Origin: Megalopta genalis
Taxonomy: Eukaryota > Arthropoda > Insecta > Hymenoptera > Halictidae
NCBI RefSeq assembly: GCF_051020955.1
Contig: NW_027476693.1
Coordinates: 62,001 to 126,000 of the forward strand
Reading direction: 5' to 3'
Length of the DNA: 64,000 nucleotides
Below are positions 15,401 to 25,447 of the stretch, one piece after another. Numbering within the stretch: position 1 is the stretch's first letter; each line of letters begins with the position of its first letter. The notes beneath the pieces are model-generated. The model was given only the letters and a program-made list of their open reading frames with translations, did no database searches and had not been told where the DNA came from. Both the position numbers and the translations under genes were made by a program.

Positions 15401-17486
15401 GCTTCAAATCCATGCGAAACACATGATTTAACTTCAAATCAATGCGATGTAGAAGGTTTAGCTTCAAATCCATGCGAAACAAATGATTGAGCTTCAAACA
15501 CTTGGGATATAGTTGGTATAGCTTCAACTGCATGCGAAACAAACGAGATACCTTCAAATTCACGCGAAATACATGAGTTAGCTTCAAATCAATGTGATGT
15601 AGAAGATTTAGCTTCAAATCCATGCGAAACAAATGGTTGAGCTTCAAACACTTGGGATGAAGGTGATATAGCTTCAACTGCATGCGAAACAAACGAGTTA
15701 CCTTCAAATCCACGCGAAACACATGATTTAGCTTCAAATCATTGCGATGTAGAAGGTTTATCTTCAAATCCACTCGAAACACATGATTTAGCTTCAAATC
15801 AATGCGAAGTAGCAGGCTTAGCTTCAAATCCATGCGAAACAAATGGTTTAGCTAGAAATACTTGTGATATACATTATTTATCTGCAACTGCATACGAAAC
15901 AAACGAGTTAGCTTCAAATCCATGCGAAACACATGATTTAGATTCAAATCAATGCGATGTAGAAGGTTTAGCTTCAAATCCATGCGCTACACAAGATTTA
16001 GCTTCAAATCAATGCGACGTAGAAGGTTCAGCTTCAAATCCATGCGACACATATGATTTAGCTTCAAATACTTGCAATATAACTGATATAGCTTCAAAAG
16101 CAGGAGGAACAAACGAGGTAGCTTCAATTCTATGCGAAACAAATGATTTAGCTTCAAATTAATGCGAAGTAGAAGGCGTAGCTTCAAATCCATGCGAAAC
16201 AAATGGTTTAGCTACAAATACTTGTGATATACATTATTTAGCTACAACTGCCTGCGAAACAAACGAGTTAGCTTCAAATCCATGCGAAACACATCATTTA
16301 ACTTCAAATCAATGCGATGTAGAAGGTTTAGCTTCAAATCCATGCGAAACAAATGATTGAGCTTCAAACACTTGGGATATAGTTGGTATAGCTTCAACTG
16401 CATGCGAAACAAACGAGTTACCTTCAAATCCACACAAAAGACATGATTTAACTTCGAAAAAATGCGATCTAGAAGGTTTAGCTTCAAATCCATGCGAAGC
16501 AAATGATTTAGCTTCAAATCAATGCGATGTAGAAGGTTCAGCTTCAAATCCATGCGATACACAAGATTTAGCTTCAAATCAATGCGATGTAGAAGGTTCA
16601 GCTTCAAATCCATGCGACGCATATGATTTAGCTTCAAATACTTGCGATATAAGTGATATAGCTTCAAAAGCTGGAGGAACAAACGAGGTAGTTTCAATTC
16701 TATGCGAAACAAATGATTTAGCTTCAAATCAATGCGATGTAGAAGGTTTAGCTTCAAATCCATGCGAAACAAATGATTGAGATTCAAACACTTGTGATAT
16801 ATTTGGTATAGCTTCAACTGCATGCGAAACGAACGAGTTACCTTCAAATTCACGCGAAATACATGAGTTAGCTTCAAATCAATGTGATGTAGAAGGTTTA
16901 GCTTCAAATCCATGCGAAACAAATGGTTGAGCTTCAAACACTTGGGAGGAAGGTGATATAGCTTCAACTGCATGCGAAACAAACGAGTTACCTTCAAATC
17001 CACGCGAAACACATGATTTAGCTTCAAATCAATGCGATGTAGAAGGTTTAGCTTCAAATCCATGCGAAACAAATGATTTAGCTTCAAATCAATGCGAAGT
17101 AGAAGGCTTAGCTTCAAATCCATGCGAAACAAATTATTGAGCTTCAAATACTTGGGATAAAGGTGATATAGCTTCAACTGCATGCGAAACAAACGAGTTA
17201 CCTTCAAATCCACGCGAAACACATGATTTAGCTTCAAATCAATGCGATGTAGAAGGTTTAGCTTCAAATCCACTCGAAACACATGATTTAGCTTCAAATC
17301 AATGCGAAGTAGAAGGCTTAGCTTCAAATCCATGCGAAACAAATGGTTTAGCTAGAAATACTTGTGATATACATTATTTAGCTGCAACTGCATACGAAAC
17401 AAACGAGTTAGCTTCAAATCCATGCGAAACACATGATTTAGATTCAAATCAATGCGATGTAGAAGGTTTAGCTTCAAATCCATGCG

Positions 17487-20400
17487 CTACACAAGATTTA
17501 GCTTCAAATCAATGCGACGTAGAAGGTTCAGCTTCAAATCCATGCGACACATATGATTTAGCTTCAAATACTTCCAATATAACTGATATAGCTTCAAAAG
17601 CAGGAGGAACAAACGAGGTAGCTTCAATTCTATGCGAAACAAATGATTTAGCTTCAAATCAATGCGAAGTAGAAGGCGTAGCTTCAAATCCCTGCGAAAC
17701 AAATGGTTTAGCTACAAATACTTGTGATATACATTATTTAGCTACAACTGCCTGCGAAACAAACGAGTTAGCTTCAAATCCATGCGAAACACATGATTTA
17801 ACTTCAAATCAATGCGATGTAGAAGGTTTAGCTTCAAATCCATGCGAAACAAATGATTTAGCTTCAAATCAATGCGAAGTAGAAGGCTTAGCTTCAAATC
17901 CATGCGAAACAAATTATTGAGCTTCAAATACTTGGGATAAAGGTGATATAGCTTCAACTGCATGCGAAACAAACGAGTTACCTTCAAATCCACGCGAAAC
18001 ACATGATTTAGCTTCAAATCAATGCGATGTAGAAGGTTTAGCTTCAAATCCACTCGAAACACATGATTTAGCTTCAAATCAATGCGAAGTAGAAGGCTTA
18101 GCTTCAAATCCATGCGAAACAAATGGTTTAGCTAGAAATACTTGTGATATACATTATTTAGCTGCAACTGCATACGAAACAAACGAGTTAGCTTCAAATC
18201 CATGCGGAACACATGATTTAGATTCAAATCAATGCGATGTAGAAGGTTTAGCTTCAAATCCATGCGCTACACAAGATTTAGCTTCAAATCAATGCGACGT
18301 AGAAGGTTCAGCTTCAAATCCATGCGACACATATGATTTAGCTTCAAATACTTCCAATATAACTGATATAGCTTCAAAAGCAGGAGGAACAAACGAGGTA
18401 GCTTCAATTCTATGCGAAACAAATGATTTAGCTTCAAATCAATGCGAAGTAGAAGGCGTAGCTTCAAATCCCTGCGAAACAAATGGTTTAGCTACAAATA
18501 CTTGTGATATACATTATTTAGCTACAACTGCCTGCGAAACAAACGAGTTAGCTTCAAATCCATGCGAAACACATGATTTAACTTCAAATCAATGCGATGT
18601 AGAAGGTTTAGCTTCAAATCCATGCGAAACAAATGATTGAGCTTCAAACACTTGGGATATAGTTGGTATAGCTTCAACTGCATGCGAAACAAACGAGTTA
18701 CCTTCTAATCCACACAAAAGACATGATTTAACTTCGAAAAAATGCGATCTAGAAGGTTTAGCATCAAATCCATGCGAAGCAAATGATTTAGCTTCAAATC
18801 AATGCGATGTAGAAGGTTCAGCTTCAAATCCATGCGATACACAAGATTTAGCTTCAAATCAATGCGATGTAGAAGGTTCAGCTTCAAATCCATGCGACGC
18901 ATATGATTTAGCTTCAAATACTTGCGATATAAGTGATATAGCTTCAAAAGCTGGAGGAACAAACGAGGTAGTTTCAATTCTATGCGAAACAAATGATTTA
19001 GCTTCAAATCAATGCGATGTAGAAGGTTTAGCTTCAAATCCATGCGAAACAAATGATTGAGATTCAAACACTTGTGATATATTTGGTATAGCTTCAACTG
19101 CATGCGAAACGAACGAGTTACCTTCAAATTCACGCGAAATACATGAGTTAGCTTCAAATCAATGTGATGTAGAAGGTTTAGCTTCAAATCCATGCGAAAC
19201 AAATGGTTGAGCTTCAAACACTTGGGAGGAAGGTGATATAGCTTCAACTGCATGCGAAACAAACGAGTTACCTTCAAATCCACGCGAAACACATGATTTA
19301 GCTTCAAATCAATGCGATGTAGAAGGTTTAGCTTCAAATCCATGCGAAACAAATGATTTAGCTTCAAATCAATGCGAAGTAGAAGGCTTAGCTTCAAATC
19401 CATGCGAAACAAATTATTGAGCTTCAAATACTTGGGATAAAGGTGATATAGCTTCAACTGCATGCGAAACAAACGAGTTACCTTCAAATCCACGCGAAAC
19501 ACATGATTTAGCTTCAAATCAATGCGATGTAGAAGGTTTAGCTTCAAATCCACTCGAAACACATGATTTAGCTTCAAATCAATGCGAAGTAGAAGGCTTA
19601 GCTTCAAATCCATGCGAAACAAATGGTTTAGCTAGAAATACTTGTGATATACATTATTTAGCTGCAACTGCATACGAAACAAACGAGTTAGCTTCAAATC
19701 CATGCGAAACACATGATTTAGATTCAAATCAATGCGATGTAGAAGGTTTAGCTTCAAATCCATGCGCTACACAAGATTTAGCTTCAAATCAATGCGACGT
19801 AGAAGGTTCAGCTTCAAATCCATGCGACACATATGATTTAGCTTCAAATACTTCCAATATAACTGATATAGCTTCAAAAGCAGGAGGAACAAACGAGGTA
19901 GCTTCAATTCTATGCGAAACAAATGATTTAGCTTCAAATCAATGCGAAGTAGAAGGCGTAGCTTCAAATCCCTGCGAAACAAATGGTTTAGCTACAAATA
20001 CTTGTGATATACATTATTTAGCTACAACTGCCTGCGAAACAAACGAGTTAGCTTCAAATCCATGCGAAACACATGATTTAACTTCAAATCAATGCGATGT
20101 AGAAGGTTTAGCTTCAAATCCATGCGAAACAAATGATTTAGCTTCAAATCAATGCGAAGTAGAAGGCTTAGCTTCAAATCCATGCGAAACAAATTATTGA
20201 GCTTCAAATACTTGGGATAAAGGTGATATAGCTTCAACTGCATGCGAAACAAACGAGTTACCTTCAAATCCACGCGAAACACATGATTTAGCTTCAAATC
20301 AATGCGATGTAGAAGGTTTAGCTTCAAATCCACTCGAAACACATGATTTAGCTTCAAATCAATGCGAAGTAGAAGGCTTAGCTTCAAATCCATGCGAAAC

Positions 20401-22000
20401 AAATGGTTTAGCTAGAAATACTTGTGATATACATTATTTAGCTGCAACTGCATACGAAACAAACGAGTTAGCTTCAAATCCATGCGGAACACATGATTTA
20501 GATTCAAATCAATGCGATGTAGAAGGTTTAGCTTCAAATCCATGCGCTACACAAGATTTAGCTTCAAATCAATGCGACGTAGAAGGTTCAGCTTCAAATC
20601 CATGCGACACATATGATTTAGCTTCAAATACTTCCAATATAACTGATATAGCTTCAAAAGCAGGAGGAACAAACGAGGTAGCTTCAATTCTATGCGAAAC
20701 AAATGATTTAGCTTCAAATCAATGCGAAGTAGAAGGCGTAGCTTCAAATCCCTGCGAAACAAATGGTTTAGCTACAAATACTTGTGATATACATTATTTA
20801 GCTACAACTGCCTGCGAAACAAACGAGTTAGCTTCAAATCCATGCGAAACACATGATTTAACTTCAAATCAATGCGATGTAGAAGGTTTAGCTTCAAATC
20901 CATGCGAAACAAATGATTGAGCTTCAAACACTTGGGATATAGTTGGTATAGCTTCAACTGCATGCGAAACAAACGAGTTACCTTCTAATCCACACAAAAG
21001 ACATGATTTAACTTCGAAAAAATGCGATCTAGAAGGTTTAGCATCAAATCCATGCGAAGCAAATGATTTAGCTTCAAATCAATGCGATGTAGAAGGTTCA
21101 GCTTCAAATCCATGCGATACACAAGATTTAGCTTCAAATCAATGCGATGTAGAAGGTTCAGCTTCAAATCCATGCGACGCATATGATTTAGCTTCAAATA
21201 CTTGCGATATAAGTGATATAGCTTCAAAAGCTGGAGGAACAAACGAGGTAGTTTCAATTCTATGCGAAACAAATGATTTAGCTTCAAATCAATGCGATGT
21301 AGAAGGTTTAGCTTCAAATCCATGCGAAACAAATGATTGAGATTCAAACACTTGTGATATATTTGGTATAGCTTCAACTGCATGCGAAACAAACGAGTTA
21401 CCTTCAAATTCACGCGAAATACATGAGTTAGCTTCAAATCAATGTGATGTAGAAGGTTTAGCTTCAAATCCATGCGAAACAAATGGTTGAGCTTCAAACA
21501 CTTGGGATGAAGGTGATATAGCTTCAACTGCATGCGAAACAAACGAGTTACCTTCAAATCCACGCGAAACACATGATTTAGCTTCAAATCAATGCGATGT
21601 AGAAGGTTTAGCTTCGAATCCATGCGATACACAAGATTTAGCTTCAAATCAATGCGATGTAGTAGGTTCAGCTTCAAATCCATGCGACGCATATGATTTA
21701 GCTTCAAATACTTGCGATATAAGTGATATAGCTTCAAAAGCTGGAGCAACAAACGAGGTAGCTTCAATTCCATGCGAAACAAATGATTTAGCTTCAAATC
21801 AATGCGATGTAGATGGATTAGCTTCAAATCCATGCGAAACAAATGGTTTAGCTACAAATACTTGTGATATATATAATTTAGCTACAACTGCCTGCGAAAC
21901 AAACGAGTTAGCTTCAAATCCATGTGAAACACATGATTTAGCTTCAAATCAATGCGATGTAAAAGGTTTAGCTTCAAATCCAAGCGAAACACATATGATT
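17487..22000. repeat. 2,280-bp higher-order satellite repeat, two copies
   Basis: The blocks beginning at 17487 and 19767 repeat with an exact 2,280-bp offset (76 monomers). Each contains an internal 780-bp (26-monomer) duplication, for example 17487 versus 18267 and 19767 versus 20547. Related partial copies extend leftward to about 14,200. The second copy passes at its end (about 21,900-22,190) into the block found at 6,900-7,180. These are the most homogeneous parts of the array, implying the most recent amplification. Confidence 0.85.
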
Positions 22001-22188
22001 TAGCTTCAAATACTTGCGATATAAATGAAGTAACTTCAAATGCTGAGGATACCATCAAGTTAGATTCAAATCCATGCAAAACACATGATTAAGCTTCAAA
22101 TCCATGGGCATCACATGATTTAGGTTCATTGTCATGGTAAACACATGATTTAGCTTCACATACATGCGAAACAAATGTTTTAGCTTCT

Positions 22189-23885
22189 AATACTTGTCAT
22201 ATACATGATATAGCTCCAACTGCATGCGAAACAAACGAGTTACCTTCAAATCCATGCGAAAGACATGATTCAGCATCAAATCAGTGTGAAGTAGAAGGCT
22301 TAGCATCAAATCACATGCGAATCGAATGGTTTAGATTCAAATACTTGTGATATACATGATTTAGCTTCAACTGCATGCCACACAAACGAGTTAGCTTCAA
22401 ATCCATGCGAAACACATAAATTCAGATGCAAATCAATGCGATGTAGAAGGTTTAGCTTCAAATCCATGCCAAACACATGATTTAGCTTCAAATCCATGGG
22501 ATGTAGAAGGTTTAGCTTCAAATCCATGAGAAACAAATGATTTAGCTTCAGATACTTGCGATATAAGAGATATAGCTTCAAAATCTGGAGGAGCAAACGA
22601 GGTAGCTTCAATTCCATGCGAAACAAATGATTTAGCTTCAAATCAATGCGAAGTAGAGGGATTAGCTTCAAATCCATGCGAAACACATATGATTTAGCTT
22701 CAAATACTTGCGATATAAATGAAGTAACTTCAAATGCAGAGGATACAATCAAGTTAACTTCAAATCCATGCAATACACATGATTAAGCTTCAAATCCATG
22801 GGCAACACATGATTTAGGTTCATAGTCATGGTAAACACATGATTTAGCTTCACATACATGCGGAACAAATGGTTTAGATTCAAATACTTGTGATATACAT
22901 GATTTACCTTCAACTGCATGCGACACAAACGAGTTAGCTTCAAATCCATGCGAAACACATGATTCAGATGCAACTCAATGCGATGTAGAAGGTTTTGCTT
23001 CAAATCCATGCCAAACACATGATTTAGCTTCAAATCCATGGGATTTAGAAGCTTTAGCTTCAAATCCATGAGAAACAAATGATTTAGCTTCAGATACTTG
23101 CGATATAAATGATATAGATTCAACTGCATGCGAAAAAAACGATTCAGCTTCAAATCCAAGGGAAACACATGATTTAACTTCAAATCAATGCGAAGTAAAG
23201 GGTTAGCTTCAAATCCATGCGAAACGAATGATTTAGCATCAAATACTTGCGAATATAAGTGATATAGCTTCAAATGCAGGCCAAACAAACGAGTTAGCTT
23301 CAGATCCATGCGAAATACATGATTTAGCTTCAACTGCATGTGAAACAAACGTGTTAGCTTCAAATCCAAGCGAAACAGATGATTTAGCTTCAAATCAATG
23401 CGAAGTAGAAGGCGTAGCTTCAAATCTGTGCGGGACAAATGGATATGCTTCAAAAATTTGTGATATAAGTGATATAGATTCAACTGCAGGCGAAACAAAC
23501 GAGATAGCTTCAAATCCATGCAAAACACATGATTAAGCTTCAAAACAATGCGAAGTAGAAGGCTTAGCTTCAAATCCATGCGAAACACACGATTTAGCTT
23601 CAAATCAATGCGATGTAGAAGGTTTAGATTCAAATCCATGCGAAACAAATGATTGTGTTTCAAACACTTGGGATATAGGTGATATAGCTTCAACTGCATG
23701 CGAAACAAACGAGTTACCTTCAAATCAACGCGAAACACATGATTTAGCTTCAAATCAATGCGATGTAGATGGTTTAGCTTCAAATCCATGCGAAACAAAT
23801 GATTTAGCTTCAAATCAATGCGAAGTAGAAGGCTTAGCTTCAAATCCATGCGACACATATGATTTAGCTTCAAATACTTGCGATA
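22189..23885. repeat. Third copy of satellite block 1-1600, cut by the Polinton
   Basis: AATACTTGTCATATACATGA and the following 1.6 kb match positions 1-1600 with an offset of 22188. The block stops where the Polinton is inserted. On the far side of the element the satellite resumes in the same monomer, showing that the array was continuous before insertion. Confidence 0.8.
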
Positions 23886-23891
23886 TAAGTG
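23886..23891. other. Left target-site duplication of the Polinton
   Basis: TAAGTG directly precedes the terminal AGTAGG. The same six bases follow the right terminus at 47947-47952. Six-bp duplications are characteristic of Polintons. The target lies inside a satellite monomer reading GATATAAGTGATATAGCTTC. Confidence 0.95.
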
Positions 23892-24420
23892 AGTAGGTAT
23901 ATATGTTGCGTTCTGCAAGCAATGGCGAGGGGAAGGCTGAGCCGGGGGGGGGGGTATAGGGAAGGAAGCATCATCGTGAGCGGCACGCGTCGTGTGGAGG
24001 GGGGAAGTCACCGATAAGGAGTTTTGCGGTTTTGCATCCGGAGAGGTTCTCGGACGCCTTACCCGGAAGTTGCTTATGTTGCGAAGCGATATCGGGGATT
24101 TTGGTTTCGTTTATTAGATTTCTTAAAGTATGGTTTTTTTATCTCGGTATAATATTGTAGCGAGCGAGCGAGAGAGAGAGAGGGGAGGATGCAGCGGTTG
24201 TTCTCTCTCTTGCAAAAACGATGCATGATTTTTCTCGCGCGACGCATTTATAGAAGTTTGTGGTTTTGTATCCGGAGAGACTCGCGGATGCTTTACCCGT
24301 GATTTTGGTCTCATTAAGATTTCTTAAAGTAAGTTTTTTTTTTATCTCGGTATAATATTGTAGCGAGCTAGAGAGAGGGCTGTATTGCAGCGGTTGTTCT
24401 CTCTCTTGCAAATGATGCGG
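23892..24420 (+). repeat. Left terminal inverted repeat of the Polinton
   Basis: The terminal 25 bp match the complement of the right end exactly. Homology continues with small indels through AGCATCATCGTGAGCGGCAC and the segments for 'CCGATAAGGAG' and 'CTCGGACGCCTTACCCGG'. A sub-repeat of about 200 bp (TCGGTATAATATTGTAGCGA ... TTTCTTAAAGTA) occurs here about 1.5 times. A poly-G run sits near 23943. The second sub-repeat carries GTAAGT at 24329-24334, a consensus splice donor that could pair with the acceptor at 24480-24481 to give a 5'-UTR intron. Confidence 0.9.
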
Positions 24421-24516
24421 ACAGAGAGAGAGAGATATTTTTTCTCTCTCTTTTACTGTTTTTTGCTTTTTCCCTTTGCAGCGAACATTTTATTCGCTAC
24501 TGAGTTGAGTATTGGT

Positions 24517-25101
24517 ATGGAAGTTGGTTCGTTGAACGTGCCATCGTTGCAATCGTTCGCAACGTCTAAGATATTTGAATACGGTGTTCATAATTTTTCG
24601 AGTATTGCTCGACGGATTTTTATCCGATATTGTGATGTTATTTTGTGCGACGTGTACTGTGTTTTTCGTCGGAGATATCCGCACGCTAGGTTTTCATACG
24701 TGGGTGCATGCGTGTTCAAATCGCGAGACTTGCTCGATTACGTGATATACAATAGTATTGATGTTTTTAAAGTAATCGTTCCTTTGAGCACGCAATGTCG
24801 TTCGAAGAGATCGTTGAAGAGGATTATTTTTAAATACCGTAAAGAAACTGATCATGTTTGCGTCGAACCAGTGTTGATACCATTATCAAAATTTGAATGG
24901 AGTATGACCAGAGGTGATTTCCTCCCTCCATTGAACAAAGTGAAGAGAAGATTGGAATATTCATTGCACGACGACGACGACGATGATTGGGATATTCCTA
25001 AAATCAAATGGGACATTAATTTACCGACCGAGAAACTCAATGCTTCACGCGTGAAATTCATATCGAAGTATTTTTCATCGAGTGACGAAGATACGTCGTG
25101 A
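24517..25101 (+). CDS. Unknown Polinton protein 1 (195 aa)
   Basis: I do not recognise this protein. A strong polypyrimidine tract and CAG acceptor end at 24481, and the first ATG after it is 24517, so the open frame upstream is probably intronic and this is the likely start. The protein opens with a short VPSLQS helix-like segment followed by an amphipathic stretch (residues about 6-40), is rich in basic and hydrophobic residues in the middle, and has a run of six aspartates near residue 150 followed by an acidic-serine tail. It is the first gene inside the left TIR and is followed almost without a gap by a small ORF with a similar N-terminal motif (IPTLQN). The motif loosely recalls helix 1 of SOCS-box or F-box domains, but no such domain can be assigned by eye. 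Confidence 0.6.
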   Translation: MEVGSLNVPSLQSFATSKIFEYGVHNFSSIARRIFIRYCDVILCDVYCVFRRRYPHARFSYVGACVFKSRDLLDYVIYNSIDVFKVIVPLSTQCRSKRSLKRIIFKYRKETDHVCVEPVLIPLSKFEWSMTRGDFLPPLNKVKRRLEYSLHDDDDDDWDIPKIKWDINLPTEKLNASRVKFISKYFSSSDEDTS

Positions 25102-25102
25102 G

Positions 25103-25351
25103 ATGATTCCTACATTACAGAATTTGGTTTGGGGATACGTCATAAACTTATACCTGAACGATCAATTTCCGCTCGAGCGGAAAACAGCGACGGAACGTCT
25201 AATGCGAAAAGATTTGACGAGTCGCGTGAGTTTCATCTACACGAAACGATTTAGCCAAATTATAGTGAAATGGCCCGCGATCGATTCACCGTCCGCGATA
25301 CTACATATCATCGAGATGGGAGAGCATCGCGTGGTTGGTTGTATAGTGTAG
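25103..25351 (+). CDS. Unknown Polinton protein 2 (82 aa)
   Basis: A small ORF whose ATG lies one base after the stop codon of the upstream gene. It starts MIPTLQNLVWGYVINLYL, resembling the VPSLQS start of its neighbour, then has a basic region (ERKTATERLMRKDLT) and an IVKWPAIDSP segment. No domain recognised. The near-zero spacing to the upstream gene is unusual for a eukaryotic element and could mean an exon of a larger gene. The similarity between the two starts suggests an old duplication or a shared short binding motif. It is followed by about 95 bp of AT-rich spacer before the polymerase. Confidence 0.5.
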   Translation: MIPTLQNLVWGYVINLYLNDQFPLERKTATERLMRKDLTSRVSFIYTKRFSQIIVKWPAIDSPSAILHIIEMGEHRVVGCIV

Positions 25352-25447
25352 TTACGTTCGTGAGAACTGGAAACTTAACCGACGACGTGAAATCAAAATT
25401 GAAAAAACTTCTTTTTAATAATTGATGTGAATTAATATTTTCACAAG

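Larger units (their letters stand above)
1..23891. repeat. Left satellite array, 30-bp monomer
   Basis: Nearly 24 kb of head-to-tail monomers close to TTAGCTTCAAATCCATGCGA plus ten variable bases. Monomer types differ at the CCATGCGAAACACAT / CAATGCGAAGTAGAA / ACTTGTGATATACAT / ACTGCATGCGAAACA segment and often follow one another in a five-monomer order of about 150 bp. Because 30 is a multiple of 3 and the consensus lacks stops in one plus and two minus frames, long decapeptide-repeat ORFs appear on both strands (plus LASNPCETND-like, minus HLFRMDLKLN-like). Fixed TGA stops inside recurrent monomers (GATTGAGCTTC) and occasional 31-bp monomers argue against coding. No other gene is visible here. 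Confidence 0.97.

Noticed and set aside
1..23891. CRISPR array, suggested by regular 30-bp repeats
   Set aside because: There are no unique spacers, every monomer is a variant of one family, there are no cas genes, and the setting is eukaryotic.
22749..24011. 420-aa minus-strand ORF crossing from the satellite into the Polinton TIR
   Set aside because: It joins unrelated sequences across a transposon boundary with a clear target duplication, so it is fortuitous.
24385..24516. Upstream extension of unknown protein 1 with a hydrophobic, signal-peptide-like start
   Set aside because: It starts at a non-ATG codon in the TIR and the hydrophobic residues are coded by the polypyrimidine tract of a splice acceptor ending at 24481.
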